Assembly (NCBI RefSeq): GCF_020733705.1
Contig: NZ_JAJFZM010000002.1
Span: 682,001 to 746,000, forward strand
Direction: 5' to 3'
Length of the DNA: 64,000 nucleotides
DNA from: Nocardia australiensis
GTDB taxonomy: Bacteria; Actinomycetota; Actinomycetes; Mycobacteriales; Mycobacteriaceae
Part shown: positions 7,803 through 16,648 of the stretch, one piece after another
Layout: each line of letters opens with the position of its first letter
Position numbering within the stretch: the first letter of the stretch is position 1
Translations under genes and position numbers: made by a program
Notes under the pieces: generated by a model
Seen by the model: only the letters and a program-made list of their open reading frames with translations
What the model was told of the DNA's origin: nothing
The model's database searches: none

Positions 7803-9014
7803 GTGAGAATGTCCAGGAAACAATCGCGACTGCGTTGGGTCGCCCCAATCGCAGTGCTCACTGCCTTGTCGTCAGTCATAGCCCCCGCGGCGAACGCCGG
7901 TGTGCTGTACCCGCTCGACCGCGCGCTGCGCCTGAATCAGATGCAGGTCATGGGTACTCACAATGCCTATAAGACCGGGTTGATTCCAGAGGGCCTTCCT
8001 CCGTCGTTGGCGGAAAACTTGGGAGGAGAGGTCGCTATCGAGGAGATCACCGCCGGTCTCGACTACGGACACAAATCTCTGACCGAGCAACTGAGTCGAC
8101 TCGGAGTGCGACAGCTTGCACTCGACGTCTACGCTGACCCGCAGGGTGGCAATTTCACCGAGAAGCCGATGCTTGCAGAGGTCGGAGCCCCGACACGCAT
8201 GGTCGATCCGGAGTGGAATGAGCCTGGACTCAAGGTTTTTCACGTCCCGCAGGTTGACCAGCAGACCAGTTGTGTGAGGTTCACCTCGTGCCTCGATGAA
8301 CTCCAGCAGTGGTCAACCGAGAACCCGGGTCACCTACCGATCACCATCTTCGTCGAGATCAAGGATACGGACGCTCTTCGCACGTATCAGCATCCTCCGA
8401 TGCCACAGTGGGGACCTGCCGACTACGACGAGCTGGATGCGGAGATTCGATCCGTTTTCCCTGACGATAAAATCATCACGCCAGATGACGTGAAGGGCGA
8501 CTATCCAACCCTGGAGGCTGCCGTGCTGGATCAGCAGTGGCCGACTCTTGCGGAGTCTCGAGGAAAGTTCATGTTCGTGAACTGCAACTGTCTTGTGGGA
8601 GACCGACACCGTCTCGACTACATACGCCCGGACGGCAGCCTGTCCGGGCGAGTCCTGTTCCCCGCCTCGAAACCAGGCAATCCAGATGCCGCAGTGGTGC
8701 TTGCTGAAGATCCGATCAAGGATGCTGGCCGAATCCGTCAACTGGTCGAGGCAGGCTATCTGGTTCGCACCCGAGCAGATGCGAACACCGTCGAAGCGCG
8801 AAGAAACGATACGACCCCCCGGGAGGCTGCCTTCGCGTCCGGCGCCCAGTTCATCAACACGGACTACCCAGAACCGGACCCGAGGCTGAAGAACGACTAC
8901 GCCGTTCAGATCCCTGGCGGAACGCCGGCTCGGTGCAATCCTGTGAATGCGCCCGCGAGTTGCAAGTCGCAGGACATCGAGAACCCCGCGTTTCTGCGTA
9001 TACCGCCCGGTTAG
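7803..9014 (+). CDS. Secreted Ca2+-dependent phosphoinositide phospholipase C-like protein
   Basis: About 403 residues. Signal peptide 1-32 ends in ANA, followed by GVLYPLDRALRLNQ. GTHNAYKTG (His53) is the first catalytic His motif of the PI-PLC TIM barrel, and LALDVYADPQGG supplies likely metal ligands; later FVEIKDTD, KFMFVNCN and FINTDYPEPDP fit barrel strands of bacterial Ca2+-dependent PI-PLC domains. It probably cleaves phosphoinositides or related phosphodiesters outside the cell. GTG at 7803 is preferred: AGGAG lies 11 bases upstream and the relic at 6268-6330 conserves this GTG but not the ATG at 7809; another GTG at 7794 is possible. End of the secreted-hydrolase group. Confidence 0.82.
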   Translation: MRMSRKQSRLRWVAPIAVLTALSSVIAPAANAGVLYPLDRALRLNQMQVMGTHNAYKTGLIPEGLPPSLAENLGGEVAIEEITAGLDYGHKSLTEQLSRLGVRQLALDVYADPQGGNFTEKPMLAEVGAPTRMVDPEWNEPGLKVFHVPQVDQQTSCVRFTSCLDELQQWSTENPGHLPITIFVEIKDTDALRTYQHPPMPQWGPADYDELDAEIRSVFPDDKIITPDDVKGDYPTLEAAVLDQQWPTLAESRGKFMFVNCNCLVGDRHRLDYIRPDGSLSGRVLFPASKPGNPDAAVVLAEDPIKDAGRIRQLVEAGYLVRTRADANTVEARRNDTTPREAAFASGAQFINTDYPEPDPRLKNDYAVQIPGGTPARCNPVNAPASCKSQDIENPAFLRIPPG

Positions 9015-9127
9015 TGTCCTGCGCCGGAAATTCGCTATTAGATTTCTGGTTCGAGGGCAGCGTATCGGAGTGCCGACATGTGCCCGTGTGGAGATTGCTG
9101 TTGGTCGTGGCGCAGCGTGGACCAATG

Positions 9128-9320
9128 ATGCAGCGACCGGGCCACTCGAGCCTGGAGAGCCTCGAGTTCCTCAGTGACCTCGGAAGCCATCTTCTTCGCA
9201 TCGCCGAACAGAATGGAGGTCTGGTCGACGTTGAGGATCGGCATGCCGTAGATCGGACTCGACGAGTCCTCGTGAGCGGCGGGGTTAGTGACATCGTTGG
9301 CGCCGATGACGACACCGAAA
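9128..9320 (-). pseudogene. pntB: Fragment of NAD(P) transhydrogenase beta subunit (pntB)
   Basis: The minus strand encodes VVIGANDVTNPAAHED, then SPIYGMPILNV, joined directly to LFGDAKKMASEVTEELEALQ. In intact PntB these parts are about 25 residues apart, separated by the KRSM...GYAG...NP segment, so there is an internal deletion. Everything upstream of the GAND motif is gone; the group II intron follows about 110 bases further upstream on this strand. The family call rests on the GANDxxNPAA, SPIYGMP and GDAKK signatures of the NADP-binding domain. Not functional. Confidence 0.72.
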
Positions 9321-9466
9321 ACATCTGTTCCATCAAGGTGGTCCTTCGGCAGGACGCGCTGTCCAGAGAATGGGTCGAAAACGCTTCCGACCCACCGCAA
9401 CCCGAGCGTGATTGTCAAGGAAACCCTGGTCGGGTAGCGGGAGTCCATTACTGAACTCCCGCCCCC

Positions 9467-11320
9467 TCAGAACCGGCCATGCGAGATTTCCTCGCAACCG
9501 GCTCGAGCAGGCCGCTGGGGCGTGCTGGCGTTGCTGATGCTGTCTGTGTCCATGCTGGCGTTGGCTGGTTGTCGACGCTGGCAGTGGGCGTGCACTAGGC
9601 GGTAGTACTCGTTCGGCTGGTCGACCGGTCCGGCGACGATGAGATGACGCTTCACCGCCGCGCCGATCGTGGTGAACCACTGTTCCCACTGGCTGGGGGA
9701 TTGGGGTTCATGGTCGGCAAACAGCAAGTACTCCCCGCAGAGCGGGCATCGTCCGTGCTGCGCCTTGATGCGGAGCATGGTGGACGGTGCCAGCGGTGGA
9801 GGTTGTCGCTTACGTCTCCGATCGGACCAATATTCGGTCAATGCCGGGTCGTCTGGAGACGCCCAACCGGTGACCAGCGCATGCCGAACGATCTTCGTCC
9901 AGGCGAACCGATGGACGTAGGCGCCGCTGACGCGGTCGCCGAAAACCCACCGATCCTGCCGAGACGTGTTGAACCGACCGAAATACCGGGAGGCCACCCA
10001 GCTCCTCGATTCGAGAGGGTGGCGACGGATTGCCCACCGGTAGGTCAGCGGCCATAAGTGGTTGTCCAGCTTGGCAAATGCCTCACTGGCCACCACTGGC
10101 CGGTGATAGGCAGCCCACCCTCGGATGATCGGGTTGAGCCGCCGGGCGATATCCGCCGGACCGGCCCCGCGAAGGGACCGCATCTCGGCGGTCAGCCGCT
10201 GCTGCATCTTTTTGATCGACTCCCTGCTCGGCTTGATCAGCAGCTTGCCGCCGCGCTGCGTGTGATAGCGGCGGACGTTGTATCCCAGGAAGTCGAAGCC
10301 CTCCGAGGCATGCACGATTCGTGTTTTCGCCTCGTTGAACGCCAAACCCCTTGGTGCAAGCCACTGTTCGAGCCGCTGCCGGATCTGGTCCGCCTGCTCG
10401 CGACTGTGACACATGGCCACGAAATCATCGGCATAACGGACCATCACCGGAGATGCGTGCCGCCCGCCGGCATTGCCGGTGTCGCTGTTGCGATACCGGA
10501 CGCCGACAGCGGTCTCCATCCCGTGGAGTGCGACGTTGAGCAGCAATGGACTGATGACCCCGCCTTGTGGAGTTCCCTCCTCGGTCGGGGAGTATCGGCC
10601 CTTGTCCATCACCCCCGCTTTCAACCATTCCCGGACCTGTTCCCGCGCCGGGAACTGGCCGATCTGGTCGAGGAGGTGATCATGGTCGATTCGATCGAAG
10701 GCCGCTGCCAGATCCGCGTCGAGCACCCAAACTCGTTGGCAACCAGCGCCTTGGAGCGTCAACTGGATAGCGACGATCGCGTCGTGGCACGACCGGCCCG
10801 GCCGGAACCCGTAGGAACGCGGTTCGAACCGGGCCTCCCACTCAGGCTCGAGCGCATTGCGAACCCGCGCTCGCTGCGCGCGGTCGATCAGCACCGGAAT
10901 CCCCAGTGGGCGTAGCTTTCCGCCCTTCTTCGGTATGTACACCCGCCTGACCGGCAGCGCCTGCCACGGCTTGGCGTGATGCTGCAGATCCAGCACCAGC
11001 TTCGCGCGTGACTCAGCGGTCAGCGCGAGCCGACCATCGATGCCCGCGGTCTTGCGGCCAGTGTTGCGCTCCGCGACCTGGCGCACGCTGACCAGTGTGT
11101 TGGCCCGGCTGCGGAGCATCAGCTTCTGCAAATTACGGACCTGTTTGAGGTCCCCTGCCAGCGACGCCTTGAAGATTCGTTGCCTCAGCCTGCGTACCTC
11201 GTTCTCGGTGCGCCGCCATCTGACGGCGTCCCAGTCGAAGCCCTCCGGTCCGTTCACCACACCCTCGTCGACGGCAGCGACCGCTATCGCGGTCGTCGCC
11301 TGTTGTGGTGTGGTGTCCAA
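9467..11320 (-). CDS. ltrA: Group II intron reverse transcriptase/maturase (LtrA-type)
   Basis: About 617 residues from a TTG at 11320 (AAGGAC 5 bases upstream); a GTG at 11404 would add 28 residues. The RT fingers and palm are clear: PLGIPVLIDR, YGFRPGRSCHDA, LDADLAAAFDRIDH, GTPQGGVISPLLLN, and the catalytic YADD at about 296-299. A thumb/maturase X region follows (RGWAAYHR, RYFGRFN), then a C-terminal Zn/HNH-like part with CPLC...H and VHAHC. It splices and mobilises the surrounding intron. The frame continues through domain V and stops at 9467-9469, so coding and catalytic RNA overlap. Confidence 0.92.
   Translation of the reverse strand: MDTTPQQATTAIAVAAVDEGVVNGPEGFDWDAVRWRRTENEVRRLRQRIFKASLAGDLKQVRNLQKLMLRSRANTLVSVRQVAERNTGRKTAGIDGRLALTAESRAKLVLDLQHHAKPWQALPVRRVYIPKKGGKLRPLGIPVLIDRAQRARVRNALEPEWEARFEPRSYGFRPGRSCHDAIVAIQLTLQGAGCQRVWVLDADLAAAFDRIDHDHLLDQIGQFPAREQVREWLKAGVMDKGRYSPTEEGTPQGGVISPLLLNVALHGMETAVGVRYRNSDTGNAGGRHASPVMVRYADDFVAMCHSREQADQIRQRLEQWLAPRGLAFNEAKTRIVHASEGFDFLGYNVRRYHTQRGGKLLIKPSRESIKKMQQRLTAEMRSLRGAGPADIARRLNPIIRGWAAYHRPVVASEAFAKLDNHLWPLTYRWAIRRHPLESRSWVASRYFGRFNTSRQDRWVFGDRVSGAYVHRFAWTKIVRHALVTGWASPDDPALTEYWSDRRRKRQPPPLAPSTMLRIKAQHGRCPLCGEYLLFADHEPQSPSQWEQWFTTIGAAVKRHLIVAGPVDQPNEYYRLVHAHCQRRQPANASMDTDSISNASTPQRPARAGCEEISHGRF
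9470..9504 (-). ncRNA. Group II intron catalytic domain V
   Basis: On the minus strand GAGCCGGTTGCGAGGAAATC then TCGCATGGCCGGTTC folds as the canonical two-stem domain V hairpin: GAGCCGG pairs with CCGGTTC, an AT-type bulge follows, and TTGCGAG/CTCGCA is capped by GAAA. It carries the catalytic triad region near its 5' AGC. Domain VI follows at 9469-9429. Confidence 0.82.
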
Positions 11321-12109
11321 CTTGTCCTTCAGTTCCGCTGCCTCGGTGTCTGATTCGTCAAAGGCCCACCCGGCCCACGTCAGCGCACTTTCGTGCCGGA
11401 ACACGCAGGGTTCCGTATGCGGCCGGTTATACGCGGCGACTGCGGGAGGAGCAGTCGTCTTGCCGCTGGTTTCCCGTTGCCTTTCGGCATGCCGCCGTTC
11501 GCTTGTTGGGCCATCCTGTTCCCGCCGGAGAGTTCCGCTCTCCTTACGGTCGGCCTACCCACACCTTTCGAGACGGTGCCGGACCCCGACGGGGTTTCCA
11601 CGTTCCGCACGAGCGAGATACGACCGGGGTGGATGCCCTCTCTCCCCCGGGGCCCTGGTGCCCACACGACCGGCGAGTCACTTCCAGTCGCCAGTACCGC
11701 TTTTCGGCGACAGGCCCTTTCCTCCGCTACTGCTTCCCATCTGCGGAGATACGCTTAACGAGGTGTTATCGAGGGTTCATTTACATTCATCCGTCCGGTC
11801 TTCCCCTTGCCTGTAGCCCCCAGATGGAACGGGTGCCCTTGGGCTTCTCCTTCGAGCTCCGCACCCCGCAGTTACCCGCGACGCACGTCGAAGTGGGGAC
11901 GGGCAGCGGGCACTAGCCCAGAACCATGCTGTCGATCACTCGACCCTCCTGTTCAGCTGGTTCACTCAACTCGTGCGACTTCGTGTCGCACTGACTCGCA
12001 GCGGTAAGTGGCGGTGATTTCGCATCGTCAGGTGGCGTCAGACGATGCCCAACGTACATTCGGTCGGGTGCGCTTCCCCGAGTCTGAAGGCGGGGTGAGC
12101 CCAGCGGGG

Positions 12110-12331
12110 CTATTTCGCGGGATCCGATCGGCCGGTAGTGCCGGGGAGCGCGAAGCCGGTCTGGCGCAGCAGGCTGCGCAGGTATGCGGTCAGGTCTGAC
12201 GGTTGCGGACCTTCGGTTGCGTGGGATCGGGCGGGTTCCAGCAGCAGGTGGTGGATGATCGCGCCGTTGAGCATGTCGAGCAGGATGTCGAGTTCGGCGG
12301 TTGGTGAGAGGACGCCGGCGGCGCGTGTCAA
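12110..12331 (-). pseudogene. C-terminal fragment of a TetR family regulator
   Basis: The minus-strand peptide ELDILLDMLNGAIIHHLLLE and the tail LTAYLRSLLRQTGF are typical of the last helices of TetR-family ligand domains. The DNA-binding half is absent. The left part of the frame runs straight into the tail of the neighbouring monooxygenase relic, indicating a deletion joint near 12330. No start signal. Family call from C-terminal helices only, hence moderate. Confidence 0.5.
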
Positions 12332-13005
12332 CGAACCACTTGTACAGCACGCCGGGGTCCTCGCCGCGCCAGGCGAGGTGCCCGTCGGGACGGATAAGCA
12401 ATGCCGGATCTGTAGCTGCCGAGTCGGTCAACACGGTGACATTCGAGCCGAGATGCTTCACGGCCATGCTCGCCAACTCAGCGGTGGACGTGTCGGGGTG
12501 AGCGAGGACGACCCATGCGGGTTGCAGTTCGACATACAACCAGGTTGAGCTGTCGTCGAGGCGCGCACATTCGCGGTCGGGTATGCGATCCCCGGGCCGG
12601 GGTACGGGCCCTCGGCGGTTGCCCGGCGGCCCTTTCCGATAGGTGACCCAGAGCTGCGACGCGGTGCGCGTCGCTTTCTGCCGCACCTTCGGGGAGCCGA
12701 GCAGCGGGATGAAGATCCGGTTCCGAACGAACGCGCCAAAACACCTTCGCCGACAAGGATTTTCGTGTTGTTGGTGGTGGTGCGGAGCACCGCGGTGGCC
12801 AGTGGACGACGCTCGGCGGTGTAGGTTCGAGCAGCCCCGCGTCCGCGCGACCGCCGACGATCAAGGCCAGTTTCCACGTGAGGTTCTCGGCATCACCGAT
12901 TCCGGTGTTCATGCCCTGCCCGCCGATCGGGCTGTGGATGTGGGCAGCGTCGCCGGCCAACAAGATGCGACCGGACCGGTTGCCGCAGAACGTTTCACAT
13001 GCGCG
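12325..13005 (-). pseudogene. Frameshifted FAD-dependent aromatic monooxygenase (C-terminal half)
   Basis: Reading leftwards, three frames give successive pieces of one PheA/TfdB-type flavin hydroxylase. LLAGDAAHIHSPIGGQGMNT (FAD ribityl motif) and the helix LTWKLALIVGGRAD lie at 12965-12835; then TYTAERRPLATAVLRTTTNN; then VTYRKGPPGNRRGPVPRPGD and ALLIRPDGHLAWRGEDP in the thioredoxin-like tail. At least two frameshifts and the missing N-terminal FAD domain make it dead. Its right end abuts an IS3 fragment and its left end a TetR fragment. Confidence 0.75.
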
Positions 13006-13064
13006 TAGTAACTCGACGCCGACACGCCCAGCAGGCGTGCCATACGGTGGATCGAGAACCGCTG
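12999..13064 (-). pseudogene. IS3-family transposase OrfB fragment
   Basis: The minus strand encodes RFSIHRMARLLGVSASSYYA, the characteristic N-terminus of IS3-type OrfB proteins (short helix ending S-x-Y-Y). Only about 22 codons remain. It is joined directly to the broken end of the monooxygenase gene, so the insertion probably truncated that gene. Confidence 0.5.
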
Positions 13065-13194
13065 CCGCTCGGTGTCGGCAGGCCCCCGGCGGTGGCGGTG
13101 ATGTCGTCGGGGCCGGCGTAGTTCACCATCAGATCGAACCGGGCCGGTTGTTCTGCATCGCGGCAAAGTACGCCGAAGCCAGTCATCACCGCCG

Positions 13195-13264
13195 AGGAAC
13201 CGAGGCATATCGAGCCAACGCGTTGTACGACGCGCACCGCGACGACCCGGAATTCGGATACCGG
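13195..13264 (+). pseudogene. Second IS3-family transposase fragment
   Basis: On the plus strand AYRANALYDAHRDDPEFGYR resembles the OrfB segment just before the DDE core (x-IHxDDPEFGYR-FLxDE) and is then lost. Its orientation is opposite to the fragment at 12999-13064, so these are two insertions or one rearranged element. Confidence 0.4.
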
Positions 13265-13697
13265 TCGGAACTCGCTAGGCCGGTGTGTCGATGGCCGAGC
13301 GGACGGCGAGGAAATCCGGGTGATGGACGAGGTTGAACACGTCATCGAAGGGACGGCCGGAATCTCGACCGCCCAGTGGTGCAGCTTGCGCGTCTTTCGT
13401 ACCCGCCATGCCGCCCGATCGGGATCGGGCATGACAGCGCTCGCCGGTATTCACCAGCGCCTCCTTCTCTGCTCTGTGCTGCGTCAAATCTGCTGGGGCC
13501 CTTCGCCATGTACGAGGCTTTCCGTTGCTCGGACTATGACGGCCCCTCCGCCCCACCGCGCAGCCATCGATCGACGACGGGTTCGTTCGGCGGTCTCCCA
13601 GCGCAGACCGCAGCGCGGTACCGACTCCGTTTGGTCCAGTTCACTGTCGATGTCGCGGGATGGTTTTTCTAGCGCCAGTCATGGCGTCCTGAACTCT
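13265..13697. other. No recognisable gene
   Basis: Several open frames exist but none has family-like sequence. A minus-strand frame ending at 13275 includes PFDDVFNLVHHPDFLAVRSA, which looks protein-like and may be another fragment; I cannot place it. No structured RNA or repeat array seen. Confidence 0.4.
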
Positions 13698-14183
13698 TCA
13701 CACGAAGGCGACCACGTAGAACACCCACCCGGTGATAGCTGTCAAGACCATGTCCGTCGCGGCGACTCTCGCCCATGGCTTGTGCCAACTACTGTGCGGA
13801 CCCGGCTTCGGCGAAGAGCCGAACGATCGGACCGCCCGCACAATCACTACCGGCCACAACAACAATGAGCTGATCGCGCAAGCCAAATGGATGCCGAGCG
13901 CGATCCATACCGCCGTGGGCACCGTTCCGCCCACGACACCGGCGGCACGGTCCTGCCATCCGTTGAGCCGAATATCCAGTTCGAAGATCACGACCACTGC
14001 CAGCAAGGAGATCCCCAGCGGCACCTGAACGAACTTGTGCAGCTGGTACCGACTCCGGTACTTCACCTGCCAGACACTCCAAGCAAGTGCCACGACAACA
14101 ACGACCATGATCAGAATCAGCACGTCGATCATCAGTGAAGCCCTGGTCCCGAGGAAGCCATCGATTCCCGCGAACTTGTCCAA
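13698..14183 (-). CDS. DUF420-like small integral membrane protein
   Basis: 161 residues with four evident transmembrane segments (about 19-38, 53-70, 88-110 and 140-160) separated by basic loops: YRSRYQLHKFVQVPLG and HSSWHKPWARVA with conserved-looking His residues. Topology and HK/HKxxA motifs match DUF420 (YozB-like) proteins of unknown function, sometimes found with respiratory oxidase genes. A TTG start is chosen because GGAGGT lies 6 bases upstream. It is the only intact gene in the 9-15 kb decay zone. Confidence 0.72.
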   Translation of the reverse strand: MDKFAGIDGFLGTRASLMIDVLILIMVVVVVALAWSVWQVKYRSRYQLHKFVQVPLGISLLAVVVIFELDIRLNGWQDRAAGVVGGTVPTAVWIALGIHLACAISSLLLWPVVIVRAVRSFGSSPKPGPHSSWHKPWARVAATDMVLTAITGWVFYVVAFV

Positions 14184-14360
14184 TGGTTACCTCCGAAGTC
14201 GGCAGTGAAGCAAGATCACCTGACGAAACACAATCCTCGGTGACGGCCAAGAACAGCACATCGAACCTTTGAGCAACCTTATTTGTCCGAAAGAAGGCTT
14301 CCGCGTACAACTTTCGATCGATATCACCGCCCAGCTGTTGACCGAATCGGCGGCCGAATA

Positions 14361-14498
14361 GATTTGCGGCTGTGGATGTTCCCAGTCAATGCCGCAGCGC
14401 AACGGTTCTGTCCACGGCACGGCTTCATCGAGGTAGCTCGCATCGACGGCATACGTAACGACACCGGCGAACTGGACATCCGTTTGATACGGCATCCG
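14361..14498 (+). pseudogene. C-terminal fragment of a GNAT acetyltransferase
   Basis: The plus strand encodes LWMFPVNAAAQRFCPRHGFI followed by EVARIDGIRND, matching the last strand-helix of GNAT enzymes (LWVxxxNxxAxxFYxxxGF). Upstream acetyl-CoA-binding motif A is absent, so this is a remnant. Confidence 0.6.
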
Positions 14499-14674
14499 GG
14501 CGCGTCCCGGGGCCTCACGATCTTCTGGACCGCATCCTTGGGGCGAACGCATTCAGCCCAAGGATCAATCCGGTCAGCGAATCGAAGGCTGCCCCGGGCC
14601 GGAGCCGCACGCCGAACCGGCGTCGCGTCAGGGCAGAGCCTCCGGCCAGTCCTCCCCGGTGCTCGAGTTCCCGC

Positions 14675-14943
14675 TCAGCGGAAGTCGGTCGCGATAATGG
14701 TCTCGATATTGCGTTCCGCCAGCGCGGTGATCGTGACGAACGGGTCGATGTCACCCCAGGCCTTGGTGGGGCCGAACAAGTCGGTCCGGTAAACGGTGCC
14801 ATCCTTGGCGTTGATCTTGTCGAAGATGCGCTGGCGGCGTCGATACCGGGCTGGTTCCAGGCGGTCCGCCAGTTCAGGTCCACGCCACGGGTTCCCGAGT
14901 TGTAGGAGAACGTGCCGCGGTTCGGGTTCTTGGTGATGGCCAC
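14675..14943 (-). pseudogene. Cholesterol oxidase (GMC family) remnant
   Basis: Two minus-strand frames together give the C-terminus of a class I cholesterol oxidase. VAITKNPNRGTFSYNSGTRG then DLNWRTAWNQPGIDAA is in one frame (14943-14833); IFDKINAKDGTVYRTDLFGP then WGDIDPFVTITALAERN is in another. Between the WGD and PFVTITALAERN the roughly 40 residues holding the YHPLGG and VVDGSLVPG motifs are missing. So it has a frameshift, an internal deletion and loss of the FAD domain. Such enzymes initiate sterol degradation in Nocardia and Rhodococcus; here it is dead. Confidence 0.75.
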
Positions 14944-15000
14944 GTGACACGTTGTTCTGGTCATTGACGAGGATTCCGGCCCACGCTCGGGATGTAATGC

Positions 15001-15024
15001 TTGTGTCCGGAGGGGACTTGAACC
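15001..15024 (-). other. tRNA 3'-end-like sequence, candidate attachment site
   Basis: On the minus strand GGTTCAAGTCCCCTCCGGAC resembles a T-loop (TTCAAGT) plus 3' acceptor strand of a tRNA, but the rest of a tRNA is absent. Such partial tRNA ends mark attachment sites of actinomycete integrative elements, and the XRE regulator and small genes to the right fit that. No second copy was seen in the window. Confidence 0.3.
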
Positions 15025-15136
15025 GCCGTAACACCCCAGCTCACACCACACGACCACGGGATTCATCGGGATTTGGTCGGGATTTATCGGGATTGGTAGG
15101 GCGAGAATAGCGCCGTTTGTGGAGGCGTCCACAGAC

Positions 15137-16369
15137 CTACGCCGTCACGCCGAGCCGACCGGCGAGCGCCCTCGATTCACGTTCGGTGATCTTCCCGCCG
15201 TGCGTCACCAACTCGGCCGCCAGCGACCGCGCCAGCGGGTGGCATCGCATGGACTCCTCGGAAACCGAGGCACCGGTGCGCAGTGCGCCCAACGTGCCGA
15301 GCCAGTCCTTTTGCTGCGCGTAGGCGCGGGACAGCTCGAGCCACAGTCGCGCTCGCCGGTCGACGCTTGGGACGGCGTCGGGATCGACGATGCTCGCCGC
15401 CTCGAGCGCACCGCCCGACTTGCGCAACTCGACCATGACCGAGACCGCAGTCAACTCGGCATTCGCGACGCCGAACAGGGTCCACGGGTGCGCCGAGCCG
15501 GTCGGGAGCGCCCGAGCCATTCCCATTGCCTGATCTACGCCCCGCAGCGCGTCGCCCTCGCGGCCGAGTTTCGCGACCGTGATCGCGCCGTGCAGGTGGC
15601 ACGCGCCCCACAGCGATTGCGCCGCCTGATTGCCGTCGAGGCGCGGCTCGAGTAGGGCGACCGCGTCCTGTGTCAGCTGGTAAGCGTCGTCCTCGCGGTT
15701 CGTCGAGCGCCAAACGTTGCCGAGTACCCAGCTTGCCGCGGCAAGGGTGACGGGGTCATCAGCGATTTCGGCCGCCGACATGCACCGGTCGGCGGCGAGC
15801 CACAGCAGCGGCGCATCGGCGACCCATGCAAGCACCTGCTCGGACAGTGCATAGGCGCCGGACAGCGCCGCCGCTGCTGTCCGGCGCTCCTTCCCGTTGA
15901 GGGTGCGTAGCGCTCGGCGACCGTCACGGATGAGTTCGGGCAGCATCGCGCCAGCATCAGCCCTCGGCGTCGCCGAGGTGTGCCACAGCCGCCACGCCCG
16001 CTCGACACGGGCGAACAGCTCCGCCGGGTCGACCGGCGACGGCGACGGCGACGGCGTGAGGTTGACGGATTCGATCGCCTCGCGGATGGCAGGTACTGCG
16101 GGATGCCCAGCACGGCGGGCGATGCCGACGAGCAGCTCGTGCTCGCCGGTGATCTCGGTCAGGTCGCGCACGCCGAGAGCTTGCCCTATGCGCAGCAGTA
16201 TCTCGAGCGTCGGTGGGTTCTTTAGGCGACCGCGCTCGACGTCGCGCAGCCAATCCTCGGACCGGCCAACGAGACCGGCGACGACCTCGCGCGTCTTGCC
16301 GGTGCGCGTGCGGATGTTCTGGATGCGCTCGCCAATCGCGCGAGAGGCGTTTTCATCAGGAGTCGGCAT
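15137..16369 (-). CDS. XRE-type regulator with helical-repeat sensor domain
   Basis: 410 residues from the ATG at 16369 (AGGCAGG upstream); a longer in-frame extension crosses the intergenic region and is rejected. Residues 13-70 form a lambda-repressor-like helix-turn-helix (KTREVVAGLVGRSEDWLRDV, then LEILLRIGQALGV). The remainder is Ala/Leu/Arg-rich alpha-helical repeat sequence, TPR-like, with no enzymatic motif. This architecture is common in regulators of actinomycete integrative elements and of secondary metabolism. It is divergent from the small genes at 16649 with a perfect palindrome between, its likely operator. Confidence 0.85.
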   Translation of the reverse strand: MPTPDENASRAIGERIQNIRTRTGKTREVVAGLVGRSEDWLRDVERGRLKNPPTLEILLRIGQALGVRDLTEITGEHELLVGIARRAGHPAVPAIREAIESVNLTPSPSPSPVDPAELFARVERAWRLWHTSATPRADAGAMLPELIRDGRRALRTLNGKERRTAAAALSGAYALSEQVLAWVADAPLLWLAADRCMSAAEIADDPVTLAAASWVLGNVWRSTNREDDAYQLTQDAVALLEPRLDGNQAAQSLWGACHLHGAITVAKLGREGDALRGVDQAMGMARALPTGSAHPWTLFGVANAELTAVSVMVELRKSGGALEAASIVDPDAVPSVDRRARLWLELSRAYAQQKDWLGTLGALRTGASVSEESMRCHPLARSLAAELVTHGGKITERESRALAGRLGVTA

Positions 16370-16501
16370 GTCTGCCTGCCTTCTTCGCGGGTTGACCTTC
16401 TTCGCGAATACCCCCGACCCGTCGGCCGGGGGCGATGTCCTCCGCGAAGAGGTCCCGTCAGCATAACTACGTTGTGCGCGTGGCGATATCGCAAACGGCG
16501 A

Positions 16502-16522
16502 GGTAGGGAGATTCTCCCTACC
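16502..16522. promoter_or_regulatory. Perfect palindrome between divergent genes, probable operator
   Basis: GGTAGGGAGA-T-TCTCCCTACC: ten-base arms around one central base. It lies 133 bases upstream of the XRE regulator start and 127 bases upstream of the 16649 gene, so binding could repress both. A terminator role is unlikely because no gene end is near. Confidence 0.6.
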
Positions 16523-16648
16523 CGCAGGGTGGGGCGAGGCTACCCACTGCGGCGCATGACGGCGAGCACGATTCACCTACGCCGCGGCGCCGGTCGGACC
16601 TTGAGTCACCGGCGCCGGGGCGAGCCACTTCACCCCAGGGGGTAGCCA

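Larger units (their letters stand above)
9429..11991 (-). mobile_element. Group II intron with reverse transcriptase (retroelement)
   Basis: A complete-looking intron of about 2563 bases read on the minus strand. Its 5' end is GTGCGAC (11991-11985), followed by GAAGTCGCAC, the start of domain I. Its 3' end has a 35-base domain V (9504-9470), a domain VI hairpin with a candidate bulged A, and terminates CTACCCGAC at 9437-9429. The encoded protein lies at 9467-11320. Domains I-IV RNA fills 11321-11991. Boundaries are inferred from the 5' GTGCG and 3' AC consensus and set the size; no exon alignment was possible because both flanks are degenerate. Confidence 0.85.

Noticed and set aside
13087..13185. 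Minus-strand peptide FDLMVNYAGPDDITATAGG
   Set aside because: Looks protein-like but I could not place it in a family and it overlaps fragments in other frames.
15001..15060. Intact tRNA gene
   Set aside because: Only the T-arm/acceptor-like part is present; no anticodon or D arm can be folded from the adjoining sequence.
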